A stretch of DNA of 64,000 nucleotides, taken from positions 868,001 to 932,000 of the forward strand of contig CP094243.1 in NCBI GenBank assembly GCA_022749655.1, read 5' to 3'. This stretch comes from Xanthomonas phaseoli pv. phaseoli. GTDB taxonomy: Bacteria > Pseudomonadota > Gammaproteobacteria > Xanthomonadales > Xanthomonadaceae. The translations under genes and the position numbers were made by a program. This document shows positions 9,909-17,681 of the stretch, one piece after another. How positions within the stretch are numbered: the stretch's first letter is position 1; every line of letters begins with the position of its first letter. Under the pieces are notes generated by a model that saw only the letters and a program-made list of their open reading frames with translations, was not told the origin of the DNA and searched no databases.

Positions 9909-9976
9909 GGAACCTCCTCGGGAAAGGGGACGAGAAAATTCCACTTCTGGCGTCTGCTAATGGGCGGGGGATTACC

Positions 9977-10239
9977 CTTCCGCTTCAGCCACAGGTTCGA
10001 CAGCGCAAAGAGCGTCAGCACCTGCGCGGTGTTTTTGACCAGGCCGCGATAGCGCACCTTGGCATAGCCAAACTGGCGCTTGATCACCCGAAACGGATGT
10101 TCCACCTTCGCACGCAGGCTGGCCTTGGTGTGCTCCCAGCGCTTGGCCAACTTCAGTTCGCGCTTGTTCTTGATCTGCTTCAGCTTCGAGGGCTTCTCCG
10201 CGATCAGGTAGCGTAGCTTGCGCTTGGAGCGTGTGCAGA
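9977..10239 (-). pseudogene. IS5-family transposase, C-terminal fragment
   Basis: Read on the minus strand, this stretch encodes RSKRKLRYLIAEKPSKLKQ followed by KRWEHTKASLRAKVEHPF and VIKRQFGYAKVRYRG. It is the C-terminal third of an IS5-family transposase and includes the catalytic Glu region (KVEHPF). The N-terminal part lies at 11543-12261 on the same strand, separated by the IS256-family element. The outer end of the IS5 copy is missing, because the frame runs into the IS3 terminal repeat at 9976. Not functional as it stands. Confidence 0.85.
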
Positions 10240-11542
10240 ATTTTGTGTAACCGTGGTTTGGGTTACCGCTGAGGAAGTCGCCCCTCGAACTGGATCGTAA
10301 AGCGGTTCAGCGCAGCCTTCCAGTCGCGGATCGGCAGCGTCCATTTCTTGGTGATGTTGCGCAGAGCCAGGTAGAACAGTTTCATCAAGGCTTCGTCGCT
10401 GGGGAACGCGCCGCGGTTCTTGGTCAGCTTGCGCAGGCTCATGTTGACCGACTCGATGGCGTTGGTCGTATAGATCACCTTGCGGATCTCCGGTGGGTAG
10501 TCGAAGAACGGGATCAGTCGTGACCAATTGCGCCGCCATGACTGGCTGATGGGCGGGTACTGGGCGTCCCACTTGGCCTCGAACTCGGTCAGTGCCTGCT
10601 CGGCCTCCTCGACGGTGGCGCAGGCGTAAATGCGCTTGAGATCGGCGGCAACCTCGGCGCGGCGTTTCCACGAGACGTAGTTCAGGCTGTGCCGCACCAT
10701 GTGCACGATGCACAGCTGCACGGTGGTCTGCGGGAACACCGCCTCGATCGCCTCGGGAAACCCCTTCAGGCCATCGACGCAGGCAATGAAGATGTCCTGC
10801 ACCCCGCGGTTGCGTAGCTCCGTCACGACTTGCAGCCAAAACTTGGCACCCTCGGCCTGCGCCAGCCATAGGCCCAGCACTTCCTTCTCGCCGCCCATGG
10901 TGATGCCGATGGCCAGGTACACCGCCTTGACCCGCACCGCGCCCTCGCGCACTTTGACGTGGATGCAGTCCAGATAGACGATCGGATAGACCGGATCCAG
11001 TGGCCGCGCCTGCCACGCCTTGACCTCCTCGACGACCGCATCGGTGACTGAGGAAATCAGACTCGGCGACACCTCGGTGCCGTACATCTCCTCCAGGTGC
11101 GACTGGATCTCGCGCACGGTCATGCCGCGCGCGTACAACGACAAGATCTTGTCATCGAAGCCGGCCCAGCGGGTCTGGTGCTTGGGGATCAGCTGTGGCG
11201 CGAAGCTGCCGTGGCGATCACGCGGAATCTCGATCGGCAGCTCGCCGAACTCGCCCTTGAGCGTCTTGCGGCTGCGTCCGTTGCGCGTGTTGCCGGCCGC
11301 GTTGGCGACCGGCTCATGCTTGTCATGACCGAGGTGTTCGGTCATCTCCGCGTCCAGCGCCCGCTCCACCAACCGCTTGGTCAGCTGCTTGAGCAGGCCG
11401 TTCTCGCCGATCAGATCCTCGGGTTTGGTGTAGTTGACCAACAGGCTGCTAAGCAGCTCGTCGGGTACCTCATGTGTGCGTGGGCTCATGGTGTCTCCGG
11501 GTTAGGTGGCAGTCTCCTGCCTGTGGCCCGGTTACACAAAAT
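10240..11542 (-). mobile_element. IS256-family (mutator-type) insertion sequence inside an IS5 copy
   Basis: Terminal inverted repeats ATTTTGTGTAACCG (10240-10253) and its complement (11529-11542) bound a 1.3-kb element with a single long transposase gene. The element splits an IS5-family transposase gene, whose two parts flank it in the same orientation. IS256 elements usually leave 8-9 bp direct repeats. The flanks here do not show an obvious one, so the borders may be off by a few bases, or the two IS5 halves may derive from different copies. Confidence 0.85.
10263..11489 (-). CDS. IS256-family transposase
   Basis: 408 residues, normal for the family. Visible features are the N-terminal block SRKTLKGEFGELPIEIPRDR, the catalytic-region motif VYPIVYLDCIHVKVRE with its Asp, IACVDGLKGFPEAI with a second Asp, the mutator signature VQLCIVHMVRHSLNYVSWK, and IYTTNAIESVNMSLRK with the conserved Glu near the C-terminus. 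The frame is intact, so the element is probably active or recently active. Confidence 0.93.
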   Translation of the reverse strand: MSPRTHEVPDELLSSLLVNYTKPEDLIGENGLLKQLTKRLVERALDAEMTEHLGHDKHEPVANAAGNTRNGRSRKTLKGEFGELPIEIPRDRHGSFAPQLIPKHQTRWAGFDDKILSLYARGMTVREIQSHLEEMYGTEVSPSLISSVTDAVVEEVKAWQARPLDPVYPIVYLDCIHVKVREGAVRVKAVYLAIGITMGGEKEVLGLWLAQAEGAKFWLQVVTELRNRGVQDIFIACVDGLKGFPEAIEAVFPQTTVQLCIVHMVRHSLNYVSWKRRAEVAADLKRIYACATVEEAEQALTEFEAKWDAQYPPISQSWRRNWSRLIPFFDYPPEIRKVIYTTNAIESVNMSLRKLTKNRGAFPSDEALMKLFYLALRNITKKWTLPIRDWKAALNRFTIQFEGRLPQR

Positions 11543-12261
11543 CTAGGACACGCCCTGCGCTTGCCCTTGATCTCATCGCGCTTCTCAAGCCCGGTGTAGC
11601 CGCTGTCCCCACACACCGTGTCTTCCTTGCCATGCAGCAGCTTGTGCGCTTGCGTGATGTCCGCCACGTTGGCTGCCGTGCATTCCACGTGGTGCACTAG
11701 GCCGGATTCATCATCCACTCCAATGTGCGCCTTCATCCCGAAGAAGTATTGGTTGCCCTTCTTGGTCTGGCGCATCTCCGGATCGCGCTCACCGTCCTTG
11801 TTCTTGGTCGAACTGGGCGCAGAGATAATCGTGGCATCCACAATCGTCCCGCCGCGCAGGCTCTGACCCTTGCGCGACAGATGCGCGTTCACCCGATTGA
11901 ACAGCTTGCGCGCCAAATCGTGCTGCTCCAGCAGATGGCGAAAGTTGAGAATCGTCGTCTCGTCCGGCACCTCATCCAGCCCGCCGATCTTGGCGAAACG
12001 GCGCATCGACACCGTGTCGTACAAGGCTTCTTCCGCCGATGGATCGCTCAATGCATACCACTGCTGCAAAAAGTGGATGCGCAGCATCGTCTCCAGCCGA
12101 TACGGCTGTCGTCCCGGTTGCCCCGACTTCGGGTAGTGCGGCTCGATCAGCCCCAGCAGCTCCTTCCACGGCACGACCTGCTCCATCTCGGCCAAAAACA
12201 CCTCACGCCGCGTCCGCTTGCGCTTGCCGTCGTACTCCGCGTCGCCGAAGGTCAGCTGCAT
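11543..12261 (-). pseudogene. IS5-family transposase, N-terminal fragment
   Basis: Starts MQLTFGDAEYDGKRKRTRRE at 12261 and carries the IS5 N-terminal block (LETMLRIHFLQQWYALSDP), the first catalytic Asp (GGTIVDATIISAPSS) and the second (TVCGDSGYTGLEKRDE). It ends at the IS256 border near KGKRRACPRF. The catalytic Glu lies on the separated fragment at 9977-10239, so neither part can transpose. The outer IS5 terminus should lie just beyond 12261, before ~12330. Confidence 0.85.
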
Positions 12262-12410
12262 CGAAATCGTCTACTCGGGTCGATGATCGATTGTGGCAGA
12301 TCAGGACGGATTGTTCAGAGTTTCCTTAGGCGCGGCAGTGCAATTATGCCCTGCGCTTGATGCTCAACGCATTGCGTTGGATGGCGTGAGCCGGGGCACT
12401 ATAGCGCTTG

Positions 12411-12632
12411 ATTACCCACGAGTTTCCGCTGCGTGAGGCGGTCTACCAGCAAACCCAACGATGGTTGCAGGCTGGCTACTTTGAATTCAAAGGCAACGAT
12501 TTGCTTTCGATCTTGCAGTCGGCGCAAGATAAGTAGGGGCGGCCCAGTGCGCTGATCCTGCATAGCCGAACGCTGCAGTCCATATGCGTAAGCGGACCAC
12601 GTGCTGGCTACCGGGTAACGGGATCGAGTTAA
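12411..12632 (+). pseudogene. Decayed IS5-family transposase remnant (different subgroup)
   Basis: In the plus-strand frame from 12411 the translation reads HEFPLREAVYQQTQRWLQAG, then an in-frame TAG at 12534-12536, then GRPSALILHSRTLQSICVSG and PRAGY before a TAA. The segment GRPSAL-LHSRTLQS is typical of the IS1051-like group of IS5 transposases (family knowledge). The stop codon and lost ends show it is an old relic. Together with the neighbouring elements it marks this stretch as an insertion hot spot. Confidence 0.7.
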
Positions 12633-12991
12633 CTTATCGATCGACAACAGCGACTTGCGGTGCCGACGAGCCGCTCAATGTCCGCAAAAATATGCGTCGA
12701 AGGCCGCTGTGCTTGCGCGTCGGCGGTAGCTGCAATTCTTTTTGCTCCCATCGCCGGATGGAGTTGTCTCCGGCGCAAAAAAAGAGTGCATGCGACATTG
12801 GTCAGCGAGCACTGTGCGTCCGCTCGGCACTGCCATCGGCAATGTGCCGGTTTTGTGGTGGTCCAAGCGGGTCGGTAACAGGCCGCCAGGCGCGCTTTAC
12901 CCATCTTCGCCACCGAAGAACAGAACGCGTGCTCCAAGAGACAACGCTTTGCTCCCCGCTATCGGTAAGCTATGCCGTTTAGGAGGGGATA
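12633..12991. other. Gap with no recognisable gene
   Basis: About 360 bases between the IS remnant and the small secreted-protein gene. It includes short A-runs and a strong ribosome-binding site (AGGAGGGG, 12981-12988) belonging to the next gene. Short open frames on both strands have no family features. I see no repeat or RNA structure that I can defend. Confidence 0.5.
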
Positions 12992-13380
12992 ATGAAAAGA
13001 AGTTTTGCGATATTGATGTACATGCTGGCATTGCCGGCAGCGGCGCAGTCGGCCTACAAGTGCAGCGATGCAAAGCTGGGGACGGTTTACCAGTCCACGC
13101 CGTGCGCCGACGGCGCCGAGCAGAAGCGTTGGACCAAGCAAGCCGCGCCGGCTTCGACGGCAACGGCAACAGCTGCGCAGGCAGGTACGCAAGCGGCGTC
13201 CGGCAAAAGCCAGGAATCAAACCTGGGCTTACGCCTGATCAGTTATGAGCGCCAGCCGAGCCCAGAGGCGTGTACGCGCGCTACCATGTGCGCGACAGCG
13301 CACGCGCCGATACTACGATGCGTGGCGATCCGGATTTCATGCAGGCTGTCGAGCGAGCGGTCGTGCAGGCCTGCCGCTAG
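12992..13380 (+). pseudogene. Small secreted DUF4124-like protein with a frame break
   Basis: ATG at 12992 follows AGGAGGGG. The first 21 residues (MKRSFAILMYMLALPAAAQS) are a signal peptide. Next comes YKCSDAKLGTVYQSTPCADG, the compact two-cysteine pattern of DUF4124 proteins, then an Ala/Thr-rich linker. In the written frame the end looks random. Shifting by one base at the CCC run (13261-13263) gives GVYARYHVRDSARADTTMRG and DPDFMQAVERAVVQACR, with a stop at 13380, a far more protein-like ending. I therefore call a -1 indel. The function of DUF4124 proteins is unknown; the location would be periplasmic. Confidence 0.65.
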
Positions 13381-13432
13381 ACAGGGCGTTCCAAGCTGAG
13401 TGTCTGTAATCAAGGCATGCCAAGGACGATCG

Positions 13433-14092
13433 ATGCAAGAGCGTGAAGGAGCGTCTGCGAGATGGGGCGAATTGCTGCTCGTGGTGACGATTGCGTTCGG
13501 GCTGTCGATCTGGTCCAGCGTTTCGGCAGTCGCGCGCGATGCTGTAGAGCCGGTCTTCTCCGACGCGAGCCTGTGGGGCATGGTGTTCTACGAACTGCTC
13601 GTTCTGTCGATCTTGTTGCCTGTGCTGTGGTTCCGCGGATGGAGGCCGCAGTCATTGGGGCTGCAGTGGCAGCGGCGCGACTTGGCGGCGGGGCTCGGCT
13701 TGCTGGCGGTGTGCCTGTTGGTCACCTATCCACTGACGCTGGTGAGCTGGAGCTTGGGGAGTAACACCAATCCATTCGATGCAATGGTCGTCGGGCGGCT
13801 ATCGATCACGGCTGTGCTGGCGATCTCGCTGATCAATCCGATCTTCGAAGAAGTGTTCGTGTGCGGTTACGTCATCCGCGCCCTGGAGCCGCGGCATGGG
13901 CCGGCGTTCGCGGTGAATGTGAGCGTGGCGATCCGCACCTCGTATCACCTGTATCAGGGTCCGATTGGCGCCATCAGCATCTTGATGCTCGGGCTGATCC
14001 TGGGGTGGTGGGTGGCCCGACGCGGGCGACTGTGGCCGGCGATCCTGGCGCATGGCGCGCTGGATCTGCTGGGGTTGATGGTCTACACCTGA
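13433..14092 (+). CDS. CPBP-family intramembrane metalloprotease
   Basis: 219 residues with five to six hydrophobic segments. The CPBP (CAAX protease and bacteriocin-processing) motif appears as INPIFEEVFVCGYVIRALEP, with the paired glutamates. SYHLYQGPIGAI contributes the second-motif His, and ILAHGALDLLGL gives the third. These Glu/His residues bind the catalytic zinc in the family. The substrate is unknown. The ATG at 13433 was preferred over the GTG at 13400 because AAGGA (13422-13426) lies six bases upstream. No functional link to the T6SS is evident. Confidence 0.85.
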   Translation: MQEREGASARWGELLLVVTIAFGLSIWSSVSAVARDAVEPVFSDASLWGMVFYELLVLSILLPVLWFRGWRPQSLGLQWQRRDLAAGLGLLAVCLLVTYPLTLVSWSLGSNTNPFDAMVVGRLSITAVLAISLINPIFEEVFVCGYVIRALEPRHGPAFAVNVSVAIRTSYHLYQGPIGAISILMLGLILGWWVARRGRLWPAILAHGALDLLGLMVYT

Positions 14093-14150
14093 CTGGCCTG
14101 GCGTCGCCGCCATGCCGCACACTTGCCGCTTGGTCGAACAGGACGAGGCA

Positions 14151-14884
14151 ATGGCACGGCGATATGGATGGTGCGGGATACTGGTGTGGCTGGTGGCCTT
14201 CGGCGCGATGGCGGTCGGTCCAACGCCCGGGAATACGGCACCAAGCAAGGTTGGGGCAGCCTGCAGGTCAGCGACAAGGGTGGGGCGCGCCACTTCGAGA
14301 TTCTCGCGGTGGGCGCCAACGGCCACACGTGTTCGCTGGAGGGCACGCTGCAGGGCGAAAAGGCCGAAGTGAGCGATGCCAGCGACGCGCCGTGCAGGCT
14401 GTCGTTCAAGCCGGTGGCAGGTGGCTTCAGCATTGCCGCACTGACGCAGGACAGCTGCCGCGATTACTGCGGCATGCGCGCGAGCTTCGAAGGCGACTAT
14501 CTTCAGTTGCCGGCCGGCTGCACCTCCGCCGCTAGCAGCCGACGACGTGAAGCGTATCTACGCGATTATCGCGGCAAGCGCTATACCGAAGCGCTCGCCG
14601 GTATGCAGGCGTTCGCGAGCGAGTGCGGCGAGTTCCTGAACTGGCTCGATCGCGACCGTTTCGCCAACGACCGCGCGCTCACCCTGCTGCGCCTGAATCG
14701 CCCGCAAGAGTGCCTGGCGGCGCTTGATCAGACCATGGCCGGTCGCAGCCGCGACGAGGCCTCGTTCCAAGCGGAGCTGGACAAGAACAGCACGATGCTG
14801 CCGCCCAGCGACTGGGATGCGTACCTGCCCATCGCCAGGTCCACCTGGTTCAATCGCAAGCTCTGCGAGGCGGCCAAGCGTTGA
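14151..14884 (+). pseudogene. Secreted protein of unknown function with a frame break
   Basis: From the ATG at 14151 the frame encodes a signal peptide (MARRYGWCGILVWLVAFGAM). The continuation lies in a second frame: YGTKQGWGSLQVSDKGGARH followed by a cysteine-rich middle (HTCSLEG, CRLSF, DSCRDYCGMR) and a helical C-terminal part ending CEAAKR at 14884. Adding one G to the GGG run at 14229-14231 joins them as TPGEYGTKQGWG. The mature protein would be ~220 residues with several cysteines, probably periplasmic. I do not recognise the family. It follows the CPBP gene by about 60 bases and may be co-transcribed with it. Confidence 0.65.
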
Positions 14885-15183
14885 ATGGGAGATGGCTTGC
14901 GTTGATAAGCGTAAGCAGCCGCCTGGGTGCGGCGGCATGCCGATGGGCGTTTGTGCGTGACCGAGATGATGCTAGAACGCTGGCCGTCATTGCGTTCCCA
15001 AGTGATTAAAGCCGCGTTACCGCAGGCGACCGCGCGACGGATGCCGACGCAGAAAAATCGTTAGCGTGATCTCCAAACACCAGGGTCAAATGATTTACAG
15101 CAGGATGAACTCTGACCGCGTCGTCTTTCTGGGAATCGATGGAATGGCGCTCGGGAGTTGCCGGCTCCCGAGCGCTGTTGCAC
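14885..15183. other. Gap with no recognisable gene
   Basis: About 300 bases between the secreted-protein gene and the end of the convergent amidase gene. A weak GCCGC/GCGGC stem near 14919-14937 could end the plus-strand transcript, but it has no T-tract. Nothing else can be supported. Confidence 0.45.
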
Positions 15184-16590
15184 TCACAGCGACGGGTGCA
15201 GGTCGCGGACCGGGCTGACGCTTTCCAGCAGCGCGGCGATATGCAGGATGGTGGATTCCGCCTGCCACTTGCCGACGATCTGTACGTTGATGGGCAGGCC
15301 TTCCTTGCTTGTGCCGAATCGCATCGCCACGCCAGGCAGGCCGGCGACGTTGAGCGGCACCGTTGCGCCCTGAAGATAGGTGGCGTCTACGGTCTGGCCG
15401 TCGATGGTGAATTCCGCGACGCCGTGCTTGTGGGCGGGGATCGGCAGAACGTGGGTGATGAGGGCGTCGTAGCGGCTGAAGTAGTCGGCATAGCCGTCGC
15501 GGATGCGCTCGGCCGCCTGCTCTGCGGCGATGTAGTCGGTGAGCGAGGTGTCGGCGATCGACAGCATCGTCTTGGACATCTTGAACATCAGATCTTCATG
15601 GCCTGCAACTGCCTCGGCAAACGCCGGCTTCATCTCCATGACGTGCAACTTGTTGAAGACATCGAGTGCGAAATCGCGTTCCAGCGCCGGGATGCGCACC
15701 TCTTCGACAAAGATGCCGATGTCCTTCAGCGCATCGGCCGCCGCGCGCACGGTCGCTTGCACTTCCGGGTCGACCGGGCCGTAGCCGGGGCCGATCATCC
15801 AGCCCACCCGCAGCGGTCGGTAGGGTTGGCGGCCGATGCCGGCGTCGAACGGCACGGCACTGCTGGAAAACGCGTCCTTGCCATCGGGACCGGCAAGCTG
15901 TGCGAAGGCGAGCGCGATGTCGCGGACCGAGCGGGCCATCGGCCCGACATGCCAGAAGCGGCGAGGCGCACGCGGCCAAATGCCGGTCATCGGAATGCGG
16001 CCGTGAGTCGCCTTGATCGAGGTAATGCCGGTCTGCGCTGCCGGGCCACGCACCGAGATGGCCAGATCGGTGCCGAGGCCGATCGGCGACATGCCGGCGG
16101 CGATGGCCGCCGATTCACCGCCACTCGATCCACCCGAGGTACGGCTGACATCCCATGGATTGCTGGTCGGGCCGGTGAGCAGATTGTCGCTTTCGATCCA
16201 GTACGAGAACTCCGGCAGGTTGGTCTTTGCCAGCAGGATGCCGCCTGCCTTCTTCATGCGTGCCACGCTGGTTGCATCGGTGTCTGGACGGCGCCCCTTG
16301 AAAATCGGCGATCCGCGTTGTGTGAGCACACCGGCGGTGTCGATGGAGTCCTTCACCGTAAAGGGCACGCCATGCAGCGGGCCGAGCGCATCGCCTGCAA
16401 GCACCGCGGCCTCGGCTGCCTTGGCTGCGCTGAGCGCGCCATCGGCCAGACTGACGATGGCATTGATCTGGGGGTTCACCGCTTCAATGCGGTCCAAGTG
16501 CGCTTGCACGACCTCGACCGGGGAGATCTCCTTGGTGCGGATCAGTTCTGCCAGCTTGGTGGCGTCTTGATAAAAAAGTTCGCTGCTCAT
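15184..16590 (-). CDS. Amidase-signature family hydrolase (GatA-like)
   Basis: 468 residues. The Ser-cisSer-Lys triad is visible: Lys80 in FTVKDSIDTAG, cis-Ser155 in RTSGGSSGGESAA and nucleophile Ser179 in GLGTDLAISVRGPAA, with the family spacing of 24 between the two serines. The family hydrolyses amide bonds of diverse small molecules. No gatB/gatC neighbour is present, so this is a stand-alone amidase rather than a tRNA amidotransferase subunit. The residues before Ser179 (AI rather than the usual GG) are atypical. It diverges from a TetR gene across a 36-bp palindrome, which suggests induction by the substrate or product of the amidase. Confidence 0.92.
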   Translation of the reverse strand: MSSELFYQDATKLAELIRTKEISPVEVVQAHLDRIEAVNPQINAIVSLADGALSAAKAAEAAVLAGDALGPLHGVPFTVKDSIDTAGVLTQRGSPIFKGRRPDTDATSVARMKKAGGILLAKTNLPEFSYWIESDNLLTGPTSNPWDVSRTSGGSSGGESAAIAAGMSPIGLGTDLAISVRGPAAQTGITSIKATHGRIPMTGIWPRAPRRFWHVGPMARSVRDIALAFAQLAGPDGKDAFSSSAVPFDAGIGRQPYRPLRVGWMIGPGYGPVDPEVQATVRAAADALKDIGIFVEEVRIPALERDFALDVFNKLHVMEMKPAFAEAVAGHEDLMFKMSKTMLSIADTSLTDYIAAEQAAERIRDGYADYFSRYDALITHVLPIPAHKHGVAEFTIDGQTVDATYLQGATVPLNVAGLPGVAMRFGTSKEGLPINVQIVGKWQAESTILHIAALLESVSPVRDLHPSL

Positions 16591-16632
16591 GGGGTGTCTC
16601 TCAAAGGGAAGTTGGATGGCAAACGAGGCCCG

Positions 16633-16668
16633 GCATCGCCTACCTAACGTTTGTTAGGTAGGCGATGC
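16633..16668. promoter_or_regulatory. Perfect 36-bp palindrome, probable TetR operator
   Basis: Two exact 16-base arms, GCATCGCCTACCTAAC and its complement, surround the 4-base centre GTTT. It lies between the divergent amidase (start 16590) and tetR (start 16711) genes. A TATACT -10-like box follows at 16673-16678 toward tetR. The inner part (TACCTAAC-N4-GTTAGGTA) resembles TetR-family operators. Binding by the adjacent repressor, controlling both genes, is inferred. Confidence 0.85.
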
Positions 16669-16710
16669 GCGCTATACTGCCCGCTGTCAACACCTGTCGA
16701 GGGCGGACGT

Positions 16711-17286
16711 GTGAAGAAGCAGGAAAGTACGAATTCCAGCGACAAGATCCTGATGGCGGCGACCAGGATCGCGCAGGCGCATGGCTACAGCGGTTTGAAC
16801 GTGCGCAGCCTTGCGGACGATGTGGGCATCAAGGCGGCCAGCCTCTATCACCACTTCCCGAGCAAGGCGGACCTCGCCGCCGCCGTCGCCAAACGCTATT
16901 GGGAAGATTCGGCCGCCACATTGGACGCCTTGTCAGCGGAAACGAAAGAGCCGATGAAGGCGTTGCGCCGCTATCCGGAGACCTTCCGTCGCTCGCTGGA
17001 AAACGGAAATCGCATCTGCCTGTGCAGCTTCATGGCTGCCGAGTACGACGACCTTCCGGACATAGTGAAAGACGAGGTTCAAGCCTTTGCCGAGGTGAAC
17101 ATCGCATGGCTTTCCAGGATGCTGGTTGCGGCAGAGGTTGTGGGTACCAAGGACGCCAAGAAGCGCGCTCGCGCCATCTTTGCCGCAATCGGCGGTGCGC
17201 AGTTGATGGCCCGCGGTCGATCCGACATCAAGCTCTTCGATGCGTTGATCGAAAGTTACCAAGCAAGTGGGCTGTTGCCGAAATGA
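16711..17286 (+). CDS. TetR-family transcriptional repressor
   Basis: 191 residues. The N-terminal helix-turn-helix is clear: SDKILMAATRIAQAHGYSGL then VRSLADDVGIKAASLYHHFP, ending with the classic SKADL. The C-terminal ligand-binding part contains CLCSFMAAEYDDLPD, resembling the YxaF/LmrA-like subgroup. GTG at 16711 (VKKQES) was chosen as the start, because upstream in-frame codons run into the operator palindrome. It presumably represses itself and the divergent amidase gene. The inducer is unknown. Confidence 0.9.
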   Translation: MKKQESTNSSDKILMAATRIAQAHGYSGLNVRSLADDVGIKAASLYHHFPSKADLAAAVAKRYWEDSAATLDALSAETKEPMKALRRYPETFRRSLENGNRICLCSFMAAEYDDLPDIVKDEVQAFAEVNIAWLSRMLVAAEVVGTKDAKKRARAIFAAIGGAQLMARGRSDIKLFDALIESYQASGLLPK

Positions 17287-17681
17287 GCGTGGCCCCGTCG
17301 CCGTAGGTCATCTGGTGTCGCCTCGGCCTGCAGGCGCCTCTGAGCAAGGGACGCCCGGCGTGATGGATGGACATCGGTTGGATGAAGCAACTGGCGGCCA
17401 GCGCGGCCGAGTCGGCACCTTTGGCTGAGGATCGCGTTGATCTGAGCCAAGCAGCTGGGCTGTACGCGAAAGCATGAGCAAGCGATCACCGGGTCATCCT
17501 CGCGTGGTGGCCGATGCGGGCTTGCCATGCGGCGATCCGGCACCCGGTGCAGCGCTTAGATCCCGGCGACCATCACCGAGCACAGCCTCTTGGTGGAGAC
17601 GGCCTGCCCGACGCGGCAAGGACAGCACGGCGTCTTGCATGCCGTGCTGTCCGCTGGGTCCGCAAGAGCGCAAGCGCCCTG
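17287..17681. other. Gap with no recognisable gene; holds a hairpin
   Basis: About 395 bases between tetR and the convergent EEP-jacalin gene. Short open frames lack any family feature. The only structure I can support is the long stem at 17620-17652, listed separately. Confidence 0.5.
17620..17652 (-). terminator. Hairpin 30 bases beyond the EEP-jacalin stop codon
   Basis: A perfect 12-bp stem, GGACAGCACGGC with GCCGTGCTGTCC, surrounds a 9-base loop and lies about 30 bases downstream of the minus-strand stop at 17682. A T-tract is missing, so termination efficiency is uncertain. Its placement between convergent genes fits a transcript-ending structure. Confidence 0.6.

Larger units (their letters stand above)
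8784..9976 (-). mobile_element. IS3-family insertion sequence (orfA/orfB)
   Basis: Two overlapping minus-strand frames encode a classic IS3 OrfA/OrfB transposase. Inverted repeats flank them: GGTAATCCCCC at 8784-8794 and its complement at 9966-9976, then a 5-6 base spacer, then a 20-base repeat (8800-8819 against 9940-9959) with 18 matching positions ending GCCAGAAGTGGA. The left junction cuts the ORF that begins at 8505. The right junction runs directly into an IS5 transposase fragment. I see no clear short target duplication, so the right flank may have been rearranged. The subgroup is uncertain, possibly IS407-like. Confidence 0.82.

Noticed and set aside
10231..11551. Target-site duplication around the IS256-family element
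   Set aside because: The 8-9 bases flanking each terminal repeat do not match, so no duplication is claimed.
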